A DNA stretch of 55,878 nucleotides from JBKDZR01 sp047971485 (GCA_047971485.1 JBKDZR010000030.1:1-55878); one strand, 5' to 3'. Numbered from the stretch's first letter, positions 26,574 to 36,269 are shown. Numbers and translations are program-made. Notes: a model not told the origin generated them from the sequence alone.

Positions 26574-27548
26574 TCAGTCCCGGGGGGTCCAGGTTGCGCC
26601 GGCCGGATCGTCTGTGGCGACGATCTGATACAGCGCGGCCTCGCCTGTCATGCTGGGCATGGCGCTGTGGGCCAGGCCGGAGGGGACGCTCATCGTGTCA
26701 CCGGGGGCCAGGGTGGCGGTGCCCCCCTCCCAACTGATCCGCCAGTGGCCCTTGACGGGCATCAGCACTGTCGGGGCGTCATGGCTGCGCTTGTCCTGGG
26801 TCGCGCAGGCGCGGGTGATGAAGTCGATCTCGAAACCGGGCTTGTCGCGGATCAGCCCGTTTTCGGCGATCACCTTGACCGGGGCGCCGGCGCCGGCCAG
26901 GGCGGTCATGTCCAGATAACGCCGGACATAGCCGCCGATCACCTGGGCCGGGGCCAGTTCCGGGATTTCGGCCAGCGTTGCCTCGGTCATCAGGGGCATC
27001 GGGCGCACGCCTTCGGGCAGGGTCTGGCCTTTCTTGGTGTCATAGAGTTTGCCGTTTTCACCCAGGACCAGGCCGTGATCCTTGGCATCGTTGATCACCT
27101 GGGGGGCCCAGTCGACCCCGCCTCCGGCATCGTTGCCGCCCAGAACCGACATGATCATGCCATAATCCGTGCCGATATTTTCAAAGCCACGGAACAGGTT
27201 GGTCGGAATATTGATGATATCGCCCTCTTCCAGCGTCACTTCGCCAGCGGTGCCCCAGCGCCCCCAGAAGAACCGCCAGCGCCCGCGGAGCACGAAGAAC
27301 ACCTCGGCCGTGTGGTGGGTGTGCAGCGAGTTGCGGCATTTCGGCGGCTGCCCTGCGGCCCCGATGTTGAACCCGTGGGGCAGGGTGATGTGGACATGCT
27401 GATCGGGGCTTTCCGACACGCCGCCGCCGATGATGGTAAAGTTCTCTTTCTGGTCGCTGCCCGGGGTATGGGCGTCGATGAAGGCGGTCTTGCAGGGCTG
27501 CAGGTCACCGTATCGGACGATGCGGGCTTCCATTTCTGCGGGTGTCAT
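26574..27548 (-). CDS. Bicupin protein (gentisate dioxygenase-like fold)
   Basis: A 324-residue protein with two cupin domains. The first has the metal motif HTHHTAEVFFVLRG: His76, His78 and Glu82 followed by Gly89 at the canonical spacing. In its second motif the usual third His is Arg120 (PTNLFRGFEN). The second domain keeps PSGLAHSAM but has lost most of its first motif. The overall layout recalls gentisate 1,2-dioxygenase and related bicupins, but the missing His means that oxygenase activity is uncertain; it may be an isomerase, a lyase or a binding protein. It lies between the double-SnoaL and MetE-like genes with short gaps (55 and 34 bases). Confidence 0.78.
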   Translation of the reverse strand: MTPAEMEARIVRYGDLQPCKTAFIDAHTPGSDQKENFTIIGGGVSESPDQHVHITLPHGFNIGAAGQPPKCRNSLHTHHTAEVFFVLRGRWRFFWGRWGTAGEVTLEEGDIINIPTNLFRGFENIGTDYGMIMSVLGGNDAGGGVDWAPQVINDAKDHGLVLGENGKLYDTKKGQTLPEGVRPMPLMTEATLAEIPELAPAQVIGGYVRRYLDMTALAGAGAPVKVIAENGLIRDKPGFEIDFITRACATQDKRSHDAPTVLMPVKGHWRISWEGGTATLAPGDTMSVPSGLAHSAMPSMTGEAALYQIVATDDPAGATWTPRD

Positions 27549-27603
27549 TGTCGTTCCTTGGTCAAGTGTGTGCGGTGTGATGCGGGGCTGTCGCCCGGGG
27601 ACG

Positions 27604-28581
27604 TCAGCCCCCGGCGCCCGTGTGCAGGTGGATCTGTTTCCAGATTGCCACCTCGTCGATCAGGGTGAATTCGCGCCTCAGGCCCCAACTGCCCCATTCG
27701 GCGTGGGTGATGCCCATGACATGCACCTCGGCCCCGGTCGGTGCGCCGAAAAAGCCCGGCCCGGCATGGGGGCCGGTCAGGGACCAGCGCACGGCGGCAC
27801 GGTTGGGGGTGCCGGGATCCGAGCGGCCGATCCGGTGATGGATGGCGAAGCGGGCCGTCGGAAAGGAGGACCGCAGCCGCATCCAGTCCGTCTCGGCGAA
27901 CTCATGGGACCAGCCGCCCCGCGCGCCCCAATGTTCGGTGCGCACAGCCCTGTCATATTCCGCGCGGATAACGGTGAAATCCTTGTCCATCATCCGGATC
28001 AGAATGTCAGCCAGACGGGCACCCCATTCATTGTTGTTGCCGTCCCGGCGATAGGGGCCGGGCACGTCGTCGCGCGGGTGAAAGGGGCGTTGGCAGTGCT
28101 CGGGCCCGCCTTCGATCTGAATCTGCTGGCGGGCGTAATCGGCGGGGTCCCAGCCCAGCTGGCGCGCGATACCGCCGACATCCCGGATCAGCCATTCATC
28201 GTTGATCGCCCCATCCCGGGCCGCGCAATCGGCGATGGTGCGGACCTCGAAGGACCGGCCGGTGGGGGCGCCGAAGGCCCCGTGGCCGGTATGGGTGCCT
28301 GTGGTGATCAGCCGGTGCGAGGACAGAAAACCATCGTCCTCATTGCCGGACCAGATCACGTCCTCGCCCAGAAGCTGACGGTTGGGAAACTCGGCCAGGG
28401 TGGCCAGCGTCCCGTCGATCACCCCGGCATTTCCGCGCACCAGCCCCGAGGGAAAGCGCATGGGAATATCCGGCGCATAGTAGCGATGCAGCGTCGCCAA
28501 CCCCCGATCTTCCCAGATTTCCTTGGTGATCTTCAGGATATAATCCGGTAGGTCCGTGAACTGGCTGGGAAAGCCTTTCAT
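27604..28581 (-). CDS. Double SnoaL/NTF2-like protein A
   Basis: A 325-residue protein containing two NTF2/SnoaL-like domains (about 10-130 and 185-315), each with the family's pattern of aromatic-rich strands and an exposed basic helix (YILKITKEIWEDRG; ILIRMMDKDFTVI). SnoaL-like proteins act as small cyclases, dehydratases, isomerases or binding proteins. It is closely related to the protein encoded at 37483 (shared GNE-DGF, then a TxGRxF-x-RTIADC segment) and more distantly to that at 36314. Gene order places it just downstream of the LacI regulator in the long leftward cluster. The function is unknown. Confidence 0.75.
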   Translation of the reverse strand: MKGFPSQFTDLPDYILKITKEIWEDRGLATLHRYYAPDIPMRFPSGLVRGNAGVIDGTLATLAEFPNRQLLGEDVIWSGNEDDGFLSSHRLITTGTHTGHGAFGAPTGRSFEVRTIADCAARDGAINDEWLIRDVGGIARQLGWDPADYARQQIQIEGGPEHCQRPFHPRDDVPGPYRRDGNNNEWGARLADILIRMMDKDFTVIRAEYDRAVRTEHWGARGGWSHEFAETDWMRLRSSFPTARFAIHHRIGRSDPGTPNRAAVRWSLTGPHAGPGFFGAPTGAEVHVMGITHAEWGSWGLRREFTLIDEVAIWKQIHLHTGAGG

Positions 28582-28615
28582 GTCGTCATGTCCGTTTGCA
28601 AGGTGGGGTGGCCCG

Positions 28616-29632
28616 TCATTCGGGTGCCCCGGTCCTGGTGGAGCCGCGTTCGATCAGTTCGCCCTCCAACACCACCCGTTCGGGCGAGGCTGTACTGTCA
28701 TTGATCCGCCGCAAAAGCGTTGCGACGGTTTGCGCCACCATGCGGTTGATCGGCTGGCGATAGGTGGTCAGGTCATAGGCAGGCCAGGCGGCGATGGGCG
28801 TGTCGTCGAAACTGGCGACGGCGACGTCCTCGGGGATGCGCAGGCCCAGTTTCGACCGGATCACATCCATGACGGCAAAGGCCATGTGGTCGTTGCAGAC
28901 AAAGACTGCATCGGGGCGGTCCTTGCCGGCGAACATTTCCAGCGCCGCAATCCGTGATTGGGCATAGTCGAAATTGCCGACCTCACGGGCGGCCAGTGTC
29001 AGCCCGGCCTCTTCCAGCCCGGCGCGAAAGCCGCGCTCGCGATCACGCTGGGTCGAGGCCTCCTCCAGCCCGGCGATATAGCCGATCCGGCGATATCCGC
29101 GCGCGGCAAACAACGCGGCGATGGCCCGGCCGCCCAGGTGGTTGTCGGTGGTCACTGAAGACATGCGGTCGTCGTTCTGGTCACGGTTGAACAGCACGAC
29201 CGGGATGCCCAGGTCATGACAGCGCCGGGCCAGGACCGAGGACATGGACACCGAGGCCAGCACGATCCCGTCAACCTGATAATCCAGGATCTCCTTCATC
29301 ACGTCCTGGACATCCCCGACCGTGGGCGAGGACATGAAGACCAGCACGTGATAGCCCTTGGCCTGCAAGGCGACGGACAGCCGTTCCACCGCCTCGGGGT
29401 AGAACTGGTTGTGCAGATAGGCGACGACCAGGCCAATGATCCGGCTGCGCCCGGTGATCATCGCGCGGGCCAGCACATTCGGGCGATAGCCCAGTTCCTC
29501 GGCTGCGCTGTGCACCTTTTCACGGGTCCGTTCGGACACGCTGGCGCCGGGGGTGAAGACCCGGCTGACCGCCGATTGGCTGACCCCGGCGCGCCGCGCC
29601 ACCTGCAGCGATGTCACCCGCTCCTTGGCCAT
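28616..29632 (-). CDS. LacI-family transcriptional regulator
   Basis: A 338-residue repressor. The N-terminal helix-turn-helix with hinge helix reads LQVARRAGVSQSAVSRVF and then EELGYRPNVLARAM, followed by a periplasmic-binding-protein-like effector domain (RIIGLVVAYL, GIPVVLFNRD, AVASFDDTPIA). It is encoded inside the catabolic cluster, overlapping the SDR stop by one base, so it is autoregulated with the operon. It is the obvious candidate to bind the four TGAATRCGMTTGCAW sites at 21208, 21306, 36255 and 37417. The effector is probably the imported substrate or an early intermediate. Confidence 0.93.
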   Translation of the reverse strand: MAKERVTSLQVARRAGVSQSAVSRVFTPGASVSERTREKVHSAAEELGYRPNVLARAMITGRSRIIGLVVAYLHNQFYPEAVERLSVALQAKGYHVLVFMSSPTVGDVQDVMKEILDYQVDGIVLASVSMSSVLARRCHDLGIPVVLFNRDQNDDRMSSVTTDNHLGGRAIAALFAARGYRRIGYIAGLEEASTQRDRERGFRAGLEEAGLTLAAREVGNFDYAQSRIAALEMFAGKDRPDAVFVCNDHMAFAVMDVIRSKLGLRIPEDVAVASFDDTPIAAWPAYDLTTYRQPINRMVAQTVATLLRRINDSTASPERVVLEGELIERGSTRTGAPE

Positions 29633-30387
29633 CAGTCCGCCGTCCAGCCGCCATCGACCATCAGCGCAGTGCCGGTGATCAGGGCCGATGCGTCCGAGGC
29701 CAGATAGAGCACCGCGCCCATGATGTCCTCGACCTCGCCGACCCGGCCAAGCTTGATCTTCTCGGCGATCCAGGCGGCGCGTTCGGGGTTTTCAAAGGTC
29801 TGCGCGGTCAGCGGTGTACGGATGAAGGTGGGGCAGATGGTGTTGATGCGGATCCGGCGGGGTCCCCATTCGACGGCCATCGCCTTGACCATGCCTTCCA
29901 GCCCATGTTTGGACGCGCAATAGACCGCTCGGTCGATCCCGCCGACATGGCCCATCTGGCTGCCGATGTGGATGATCGACCCGCCGCGTTCCGGCATGTG
30001 CCGGGCTGCTTCGACCGACAGGAAATAGGCAGCGCGCAGGTTCACGCCCATGACGGCATCGTAATCTGCGGGTTTGGTGTCCAGCGCAGGGGAATGGCGT
30101 GCCATGCCGGCCGAATTGACCACGATATCCGCGGCCGTCCCGTGCAGGGCAAGGGCCATGGCCTCAAGATCAGCGATATCCAGTTCCAGCGCTTCGGCCG
30201 ACCAGCCCTCGGCGCGCATGGCCCTGACCGTTTCTTCCAGACGGGCCACGCCGCGAGCTGCGCAGATCACATGGGCCCCGGCCTCGGCCAGGGCCACGGC
30301 GCAGGCCTGTCCGATACCCGAGGACGCGCCGGCAACCAGCGCGCGCCGGCCTTCCAGGCGCATCGAGGGGGTCCGGGGCAGGGTCAT
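29632..30387 (-). CDS. SDR-family oxidoreductase
   Basis: A 251-residue classical short-chain dehydrogenase. Cofactor loop VAGASSGIGQA near residue 17, NSAGMARHS, catalytic Ser in IIHIGSQMG, and YCASK as the Tyr-x3-Lys motif. The C-terminal GTALMVDGGWTAD is typical. It oxidises or reduces a hydroxyl/carbonyl pair with NAD(P). It overlaps the HisD-like gene by four bases upstream and the LacI gene by one base downstream, so it is part of the core of the operon. Together with the HisD-like enzyme it points to stepwise oxidation of a polyol or sugar-like substrate. Confidence 0.92.
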   Translation of the reverse strand: MTLPRTPSMRLEGRRALVAGASSGIGQACAVALAEAGAHVICAARGVARLEETVRAMRAEGWSAEALELDIADLEAMALALHGTAADIVVNSAGMARHSPALDTKPADYDAVMGVNLRAAYFLSVEAARHMPERGGSIIHIGSQMGHVGGIDRAVYCASKHGLEGMVKAMAVEWGPRRIRINTICPTFIRTPLTAQTFENPERAAWIAEKIKLGRVGEVEDIMGAVLYLASDASALITGTALMVDGGWTAD

Positions 30388-31712
30388 TCGACGGTCTCCG
30401 GCAGATGCACTGCTTCACCATAGGGGACGTTGATCCCGCCATAGCGCCGCACGCGCAGGTTGCATTGCTCGGCATGGCCGACAAAGCCCTCCAACAGGCA
30501 CAGACGTGATCCATAGGCCCCGATCCGGGCGGCGGCCTCATCCGTGGTGACCTTTTGGTAACTGTGTGTTTTCAGATACTTGCCAACCCACAACCCGCCC
30601 GTATAGCGCCCGGCCTTTTTCGTTGGCAGGGTATGGTTCGTGCCGATCACCTTGTCGCCATTGGCCACATTGGTGCGCGGGCCCAGAAACAGCGCGCCAT
30701 AGCTGTGCATCTTGTCGAGAAACCAGTCGTCGCGATCCGTCATCACCTGCACATGTTCGCTGGCGATGTCATTGGCGACGTTCAGCATGTCGTCGTAATC
30801 CGAACACAGGATCACCTCGCCATAGTCGCGCCAGGACACGGCAGCGGTTTCGGCGGTGGGCAGGATCGTCAGGATCCGGTCGATCTCGGTCAGGGTCTGG
30901 CGGGCCAGGGTTTCCGAGTTGGTGACCAGAACGGCGGGCGAATTATAGCCGTGCTCGGCCTGGCCCAGCAGATCGGTGGCGCACATCTCGGCATCCACGG
31001 TGTCGTCGGCGATCACCATCGTCTCGGTCGGGCCAGCAAAAAGATCGATGCCCACGCGGCCATAAAGCTGGCGCTTGGCTTCGGCGACAAAGGCATTGCC
31101 AGGACCGACCAGCATGTGCACCGGGTCGATCGTTTCGGTGCCAAGCGCCATGGCGCCGATGGCCTGAATGCCGCCGAGCACGTAGATCTCATGGGCGCCG
31201 CCCAGATGCATCGCGGCGATCACGGCCGGGTTCGGCTTGCCCTGGAACGGCGGGGTACAGGCGATGATGCGCGGCACGCCGGCGACGGCGGCGGTGGCCA
31301 CCGACATATGGGCCGAGGCGACCATGGGAAACTTGCCGGCGGGGACATAGCAGCCGACCGATTGAACGGGGATGTTGCGATGACCGAGGATGACGCCGGG
31401 CAGGGTCTCGATCTCGATGTCGCGCATGGAATCGCGCTGCGCCTGGGCGAAATTGCGCACCTGTTCCTGGGCAAAACGGATGTCGCGCAGGTCGCTTTCC
31501 GAGATCTCGGCGATCAGTGCGTCGATCTGCTGCGGACTCAGGCGAAAGCTGGCCGGGGTGTAGTTGTCGAACCGCTTGGACAGATCGCGCAGGGCGGCAT
31601 CGCCGCGCGCCTCGATATCGGCCAGCGTGGTCTCGACGCTGGCGCGGACCTTGGCGTCCTCCTCGGCCCGTTCGGTATCGGGCTTGCCGCGTTTGAGATA
31701 GGTGATCGTCAT
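30384..31712 (-). CDS. Histidinol dehydrogenase-family oxidoreductase (paralogue 2)
   Basis: A 442-residue HisD-family dehydrogenase with all zinc/catalytic elements: LLGQAEHG, IASEHVQ, GDKVIGTNH and the C-terminal EGFVGHAEQ. It differs from paralogue 1 in the stretch around CTPPFQGKPNPAVI, where it resembles the catabolic HpsN-like branch rather than biosynthetic HisD. The start at 31712 (MTITYLKRGK) has GAGGA upstream. It is the first enzyme gene after the ABC transporter and overlaps the SDR gene by four bases. It probably oxidises a terminal alcohol of the imported substrate to a carboxylate. Confidence 0.87.
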   Translation of the reverse strand: MTITYLKRGKPDTERAEEDAKVRASVETTLADIEARGDAALRDLSKRFDNYTPASFRLSPQQIDALIAEISESDLRDIRFAQEQVRNFAQAQRDSMRDIEIETLPGVILGHRNIPVQSVGCYVPAGKFPMVASAHMSVATAAVAGVPRIIACTPPFQGKPNPAVIAAMHLGGAHEIYVLGGIQAIGAMALGTETIDPVHMLVGPGNAFVAEAKRQLYGRVGIDLFAGPTETMVIADDTVDAEMCATDLLGQAEHGYNSPAVLVTNSETLARQTLTEIDRILTILPTAETAAVSWRDYGEVILCSDYDDMLNVANDIASEHVQVMTDRDDWFLDKMHSYGALFLGPRTNVANGDKVIGTNHTLPTKKAGRYTGGLWVGKYLKTHSYQKVTTDEAAARIGAYGSRLCLLEGFVGHAEQCNLRVRRYGGINVPYGEAVHLPETVE

Positions 31713-31804
31713 GTCGGGTCCTCGGTTGGATCGATCGGGTCGGGGCGAAGCGGCCTTGCCCCGTAGAATGGCCTGGCCTGTCGCCTCGGGTCTGTCGGTT
31801 GGTA

Positions 31805-32860
31805 TCATCCCAGAGGGATCTTTTCACCACTGGCACTGTCGAACAGGTGGCAGATTTCGGCGGGGATGCGGGCCTGCACGATATCACCGATCGCGGCGCG
31901 ATAGTCCTTGTTGGTCTTGATCGAAACCAGCGATCCGCCCAGGCGCCAGGAAATCATCGAGGCCTCCCCCAGCAATTCGATCGAATAGACCGGCGCGGCG
32001 ATCTGGCCGTCCGTCTCGACGATCTCGGCATCCTCGGCACGAAAGCCCAGTGTGATGTCCCCAGAGATCTGGACAGGCAGGCCCTCGACCCGGATGCCAT
32101 CGCCTTGGAACACGCCGTTTTCCAGCCGGCCCTCGACCAGGTTCATTGCCGGCGATCCGATGAAGCTGGCGACGAAGGTGTTGGCCGGATGATCGTAGAT
32201 CTCGGTCGGGGTGCCGACCTGCTGGATCTTGCCCTTGTTCATCACCACCACCCGGTCAGCCAGGGTCATCGCCTCGATCTGGTCAGGGGTGACGTAGACG
32301 GTGGTGGTCTTCAGCCTGGACTGGAGGTTCTTGATCTGCGCCCGGGTGCTGACCCGCAGCTTGGCGTCCAGGTTGGACAGCGGTTCATCCATCAGGAACA
32401 CCGTGGGCTTGCGCACGATCGCGCGGCCCAGGGCGACACGCTGGCGCTGGCCGCCAGACAGTTCGGCCGGCCGCCTGTCCATGAAATCCTGCAATTCGAC
32501 CATCTCGACCGCCTTCATGACCATGTCGTGATGCTGGTCCTTCGGCACCTTGCGCACCCGCAGCGGAAAGCGGATGTTTTCATAGACCGACAGGTTCGGG
32601 TACAGCCCATAGGACTGGAACACCATCGAGATGTCGCGATCCTTGGGTTCTAGCTTGTTGACCATCCGGTCGCCCAGCCAGATCTCGCCATCGGTCACCT
32701 CTTCAAGGCCGGCGATCATGCGCATGGTGGTGGACTTGCCGCAGCCCGAGGGGCCCAGCAGGACCAGGAATTCCTCATCCGCGATATCCAGGTCAAAATT
32801 GTCGACGCCGACGAAGGATCCCCACCGTTTGTTGACATTCTTCAGTTGAAGTCTGGCCAT
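31805..32860 (-). CDS. ABC transporter ATP-binding protein (MalK/UgpC type)
   Basis: A 351-residue importer ATPase. Walker A GPSGCGKST, signature LSGGQRQRVALGRA and Walker B VFLMDEPLSNLD are intact, followed by a C-terminal TOBE/OB regulatory domain (about 240-350), as in the CUT1 carbohydrate family. It energises the two permeases encoded immediately upstream (12-base gap) with the binding protein at 34888. It is followed after 92 bases by the HisD-like gene; that gap is the largest within this part of the cluster. Confidence 0.95.
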   Translation of the reverse strand: MARLQLKNVNKRWGSFVGVDNFDLDIADEEFLVLLGPSGCGKSTTMRMIAGLEEVTDGEIWLGDRMVNKLEPKDRDISMVFQSYGLYPNLSVYENIRFPLRVRKVPKDQHHDMVMKAVEMVELQDFMDRRPAELSGGQRQRVALGRAIVRKPTVFLMDEPLSNLDAKLRVSTRAQIKNLQSRLKTTTVYVTPDQIEAMTLADRVVVMNKGKIQQVGTPTEIYDHPANTFVASFIGSPAMNLVEGRLENGVFQGDGIRVEGLPVQISGDITLGFRAEDAEIVETDGQIAAPVYSIELLGEASMISWRLGGSLVSIKTNKDYRAAIGDIVQARIPAEICHLFDSASGEKIPLG

Positions 32861-32872
32861 GATGAAAGCCCC

Positions 32873-33754
32873 TTATCCTTTGACGGCGCCGGCGGTCAGG
32901 CCGCTGACGATCTGGCGTTGGAAGAACAGAATGAGGACGAACAGCGGCACGATGGCCGAAACCACGGCGGCAACCGCATACATCACTTTGCCCTCCTCCT
33001 GCGTCGATCCCATGAAGCTGTTGATCTTGGGGATCATTGTTGCGTTTTCCTGGGTCAACAGCATCGAAGTGACGGTAAAGTCGTTATAGGCCAGCAGAAA
33101 GCTGAACAGCCCCGTGGTCACCACGCCGGGCCACATCACCGGGATGATCGCCAGCCGGAAGGCCTGAAAACGGGTGCAGCCGTCGACCATCGCGGCCTCG
33201 TCCAGATCCTTGGGAATGGACAGAAAGAAGGAATGCAGCATCCACAGGGTGAAAGGCTGATTGATCGCGACCAGCACAATGATCGTGGTCGGCAAGTAAC
33301 CCCAGATATTGAGCTGGAAAAACGGCAGAAGATAGCCCGAAACCAGCGTCACATGGGGCATAGCGCGAAAGACCAGGGCGGCCATCAGCAGCCAGAAGGT
33401 GTATTTGAATCCCGACCGTGCCAGCGCATAACCGCCCAGCGTACCCAGGGTCAGCGAGATGGCGACGACACAGACGGTGACAATGCCGGTATTGACCACG
33501 GCCAGCCAGAATTTCTGCTGGATCCAGGCCCCTTCATAGCCGTCCAGGGTAAAGGCCCCGCCATGCTGGCGCTGGGTGACGGGCCCGGTAAGCGCATTCA
33601 TCCAGTTGGCGCGGGAAAAGAAATCGCCCTCGACCTTGAATGATCCCCACATGGTCCACAGAAAGGGAAAGGCCGCGACGATCAGCCAGAACAGAACGAA
33701 GGCGGTCGACAGGGCGACCATGGATGGTGACTTGCGGTTTGCGAGACTGGACAT
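32873..33754 (-). CDS. Carbohydrate-type ABC transporter permease (MalG-like)
   Basis: A 293-residue inner-membrane permease with about six helices. The cytoplasmic EAA loop is visible as DEAAMVDGCTRFQAFRLAIIPVMWPG. I chose the ATG at 33754 (MSSLANRKSPS); the in-frame extension upstream reads as low-complexity Cys/Ser sequence overlapping the other permease. It pairs with the MalF-like subunit (13-base gap) and the MalK-type ATPase. Confidence 0.93.
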   Translation of the reverse strand: MSSLANRKSPSMVALSTAFVLFWLIVAAFPFLWTMWGSFKVEGDFFSRANWMNALTGPVTQRQHGGAFTLDGYEGAWIQQKFWLAVVNTGIVTVCVVAISLTLGTLGGYALARSGFKYTFWLLMAALVFRAMPHVTLVSGYLLPFFQLNIWGYLPTTIIVLVAINQPFTLWMLHSFFLSIPKDLDEAAMVDGCTRFQAFRLAIIPVMWPGVVTTGLFSFLLAYNDFTVTSMLLTQENATMIPKINSFMGSTQEEGKVMYAVAAVVSAIVPLFVLILFFQRQIVSGLTAGAVKG

Positions 33755-33767
33755 GACCGGGTCTCCC

Positions 33768-34793
33768 TCACTTGCGGTTGAATTCGCGCCAGTTGCGGCG
33801 CAGGACCGGCAGCAGCAGGATGATGACACCGACGATGGTCAGCATCGAGGTGGCCGCAGCGGATCCGAACAGGGGGGATTCGGCGGCGCGCAGATCGTTG
33901 TAGATCAGATAGCTGAGCGACGTGGCGCTGGCCGCGGCCGAAAAGCCGATGATCGGCTCGAACACCCGGAAATTGTCCATCAGCTGCATCAGCGCGATGA
34001 AGGTTGCCAGGGGCATCAGATAGGGGATGGTCACGAAACGGATCCGTTCCCATCGGCTGGCGCCATCGACCATGGCCGATTCCAGCGTATCATCGGGCAC
34101 GGTTTGCAACCCGGCATAGAAGACGACGAAGGCGAAGGGCGCCGAATGCCAGACCCCGTAGACGAACAGTGTCACCCAGGTCAGCGCCGGCGATGCCTTG
34201 AGCGACAAGGTCGGATCCCCGAACAGCGCCTGTAATCCGGCTCCGATGATCCCACGGGAATCGATCATCCAGAACAGCACCAGCGATCCGATCAGCGGTG
34301 TGACCAGCATCGGCAAAAGGGAAAAGAAAATCACCGGGCCTTTCAGCATCTTCGGGATCGAATTGACCACCACGGCAATGAAAAAGCCCAGCATGATCAC
34401 CAGCGGCGTCACGATGAACGTATAGGCAAGGGTAAAGATCAGCGCCTTGTAGAAGGGCAGGTTCATGATCCGGTTGCGGATCTGACCGAAATTCTCGCTG
34501 GTGGCGAAGATCTCGCTGATTTCGCTGACGGCCAGATGGCTGGCATTGGTATAGGTCCCCAGCCCGTTATAGCGTCCGGCGGGCTGTTCGGCGCGCAACT
34601 GGGCCATCGCGGCGGCATCGACGCTGACCTGGGTGTTGCAGCCAAAGGGGCCGCAGGTCTCGGTTTCAAGCAGGATCTTTTCGTGTTCAATGTAAAGCGA
34701 CTGATAGCCGACCGAGAAAATGGGCAGGGCGATGAAAAGAACCATCGCCAGCAATGAAGGCCAGATGAAGGCCAGAAAGGTCTTGTGTGGCAT
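33768..34793 (-). CDS. Carbohydrate-type ABC transporter permease (MalF-like)
   Basis: A 341-residue inner-membrane permease of the CUT1 type, with an N-terminal helix, a periplasmic segment of about 90 residues containing Cys residues (ETCGPFGCNTQ) and a C-terminal six-helix core. The EAA loop reads ESAMVDGASRWERIRFVTIPYLMPL. It lies between the binding-protein gene (94-base gap) and the MalG-like gene. It forms a heterodimeric channel with the latter. Confidence 0.93.
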   Translation of the reverse strand: MPHKTFLAFIWPSLLAMVLFIALPIFSVGYQSLYIEHEKILLETETCGPFGCNTQVSVDAAAMAQLRAEQPAGRYNGLGTYTNASHLAVSEISEIFATSENFGQIRNRIMNLPFYKALIFTLAYTFIVTPLVIMLGFFIAVVVNSIPKMLKGPVIFFSLLPMLVTPLIGSLVLFWMIDSRGIIGAGLQALFGDPTLSLKASPALTWVTLFVYGVWHSAPFAFVVFYAGLQTVPDDTLESAMVDGASRWERIRFVTIPYLMPLATFIALMQLMDNFRVFEPIIGFSAAASATSLSYLIYNDLRAAESPLFGSAAATSMLTIVGVIILLLPVLRRNWREFNRK

Positions 34794-34887
34794 GTCTCTC
34801 CCCTTGCCGCGCCGTCAGGCGGCGCGGCCATCCATCTTGTGTCTGCACGTGCGGGGACGGCCCTGGGCGGCCCCAGCCGGGTGTGCC

Positions 34888-36123
34888 TCAGTTCAGGAAA
34901 CCGGCTTCGGTGGCCGCAGCGGTATAAGCCGCTGTGATATCGGCCAGGGCCTGTTCGGCGCTTTCATTGCCTTGCAGGTATTCGACCAGGTTGTCGCCAA
35001 TCGCGGTGTGCAGCAGGCCCATATAGGGCAGCATCGGGTAGGGGCGCGCGCCGTTTTGAAGCCCGGCCATCACCCCCATCGCCGCCGGGGTCGGCTGGTA
35101 GTCCTTGATCAGCCAGACGGCCGCATCGGGGTTTTCGGCCACCATCTCCGGAGAGGTGCCCATCATCATGGCGCGGAACGATGCCTCGGCATCCTCATCC
35201 GAGATGTTCTTGGCGATGGTGAATCCATCCCACCACAAGGCGGCGGTTGGGATCGTCTTGTCGCCAACCGTCGGCGCAGCGGCAAAGGCGGTATGCGCCG
35301 CGATTTCCGGCGACGGATTGTCCGCAGCGATATAGGATCCGGCGCGCGACCCCCAGGCAATGGACAGAACCGCTTCGCCAGCTTCCCACACGGGTTTCTG
35401 CGTGTTGCTGTTGAAGCTGGTCCAGTCCTGGCTCATGTAGCTGACCATCTTCTTCATGGTTTCCAGCGTCGCCAGACCATCGGCATTGTTGATCGCGATT
35501 TTCGCGTTGCCGGGTTCGAAGAACTGGTTGCCGGTGCCAAGGTAAATGTTCACAAACTCGCTGGCCACGTCCCAGCCGGGCATGTAGTTCGATGCGATCG
35601 GGGTCGGATAGCCGGCTGCGCGCAGAGTGTCAGCGGCGGCGAACAGATCGTCATAGCTTTGCGGCACTTCCAGGCCGTTTTCGGCCAACACGTCGTCGCG
35701 ATAGTACAGATGCTGGGAGTTCGCCATGAAGGCGATCGCCATGATCTTGCCGCCGACCACGATCTTCTGGCTGTCGAGCAGCTGGTCCCCCCATTTCTCG
35801 ACATAGTCATCCAGCGGGCGGATCAGATCGTCGTTCAACAGCGGGACGACGGAATTCGTGGCGACTATGGCAACAGTGTAGGTCGAGGGATTGGTGCTGA
35901 GCGCGGGAACCTGGATGTTCTTGTGTTCCGTGGTCTGGTTCTTGGTGACTGTCACGGTGTCGCTGGCACATTTTTCGGCCCAGTTGGCGATGATGTGCAG
36001 GGCCCTGAAATCATTCGACAGGATGCGGACCGATCCGCTGTCGATGCCGCAATCGGCCCAAGAGGCACCTGCCGACGCAATCAGGGCGCCCGCCGCAAGC
36101 GTTGCTTTCAGCCTGAAGTTCAT
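34888..36123 (-). CDS. ABC transporter substrate-binding protein (family 1)
   Basis: A 411-residue periplasmic binding protein. Signal peptide MNFRLKATLAAGALIASAG with a likely cut after SWA near residue 24. The mature part has family 1 solute-binding features, including ENGLEVPQSYDDLFAAADTL and the late WEAGEAVLSIAWGSRAG. CUT1-type binding proteins usually bind oligosaccharides, polyols or glycerol phosphates. The start at 36123 is set by the signal peptide. It is the first gene of the long leftward cluster; one LacI-type site lies 132 bases upstream, in the region shared with the divergent double-SnoaL gene. Confidence 0.92.
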   Translation of the reverse strand: MNFRLKATLAAGALIASAGASWADCGIDSGSVRILSNDFRALHIIANWAEKCASDTVTVTKNQTTEHKNIQVPALSTNPSTYTVAIVATNSVVPLLNDDLIRPLDDYVEKWGDQLLDSQKIVVGGKIMAIAFMANSQHLYYRDDVLAENGLEVPQSYDDLFAAADTLRAAGYPTPIASNYMPGWDVASEFVNIYLGTGNQFFEPGNAKIAINNADGLATLETMKKMVSYMSQDWTSFNSNTQKPVWEAGEAVLSIAWGSRAGSYIAADNPSPEIAAHTAFAAAPTVGDKTIPTAALWWDGFTIAKNISDEDAEASFRAMMMGTSPEMVAENPDAAVWLIKDYQPTPAAMGVMAGLQNGARPYPMLPYMGLLHTAIGDNLVEYLQGNESAEQALADITAAYTAAATEAGFLN

Positions 36124-36254
36124 TCCGGTTCTCCCCTCGGATAGGGCGCCGTGGTGCCCATCCCGGGGGAAGGCCGCGCCTGTTCTTTTTGCTGCGAATT
36201 TTTCGCAATACGGGGCGGACAGATCGCCCAGCCCCCGCGGACCATAGCCATCAA

Positions 36255-36269
36255 TGAATACGCTTGCAA
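36255..36269. promoter_or_regulatory. Putative LacI-type operator, site 3
   Basis: TGAATACGCTTGCAA lies between the divergent ABC binding-protein gene (start 36123) and the double-SnoaL gene (start 36314). It matches the motif at 21208, 21306 and 37417. One site here could control both directions. Confidence 0.6.
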
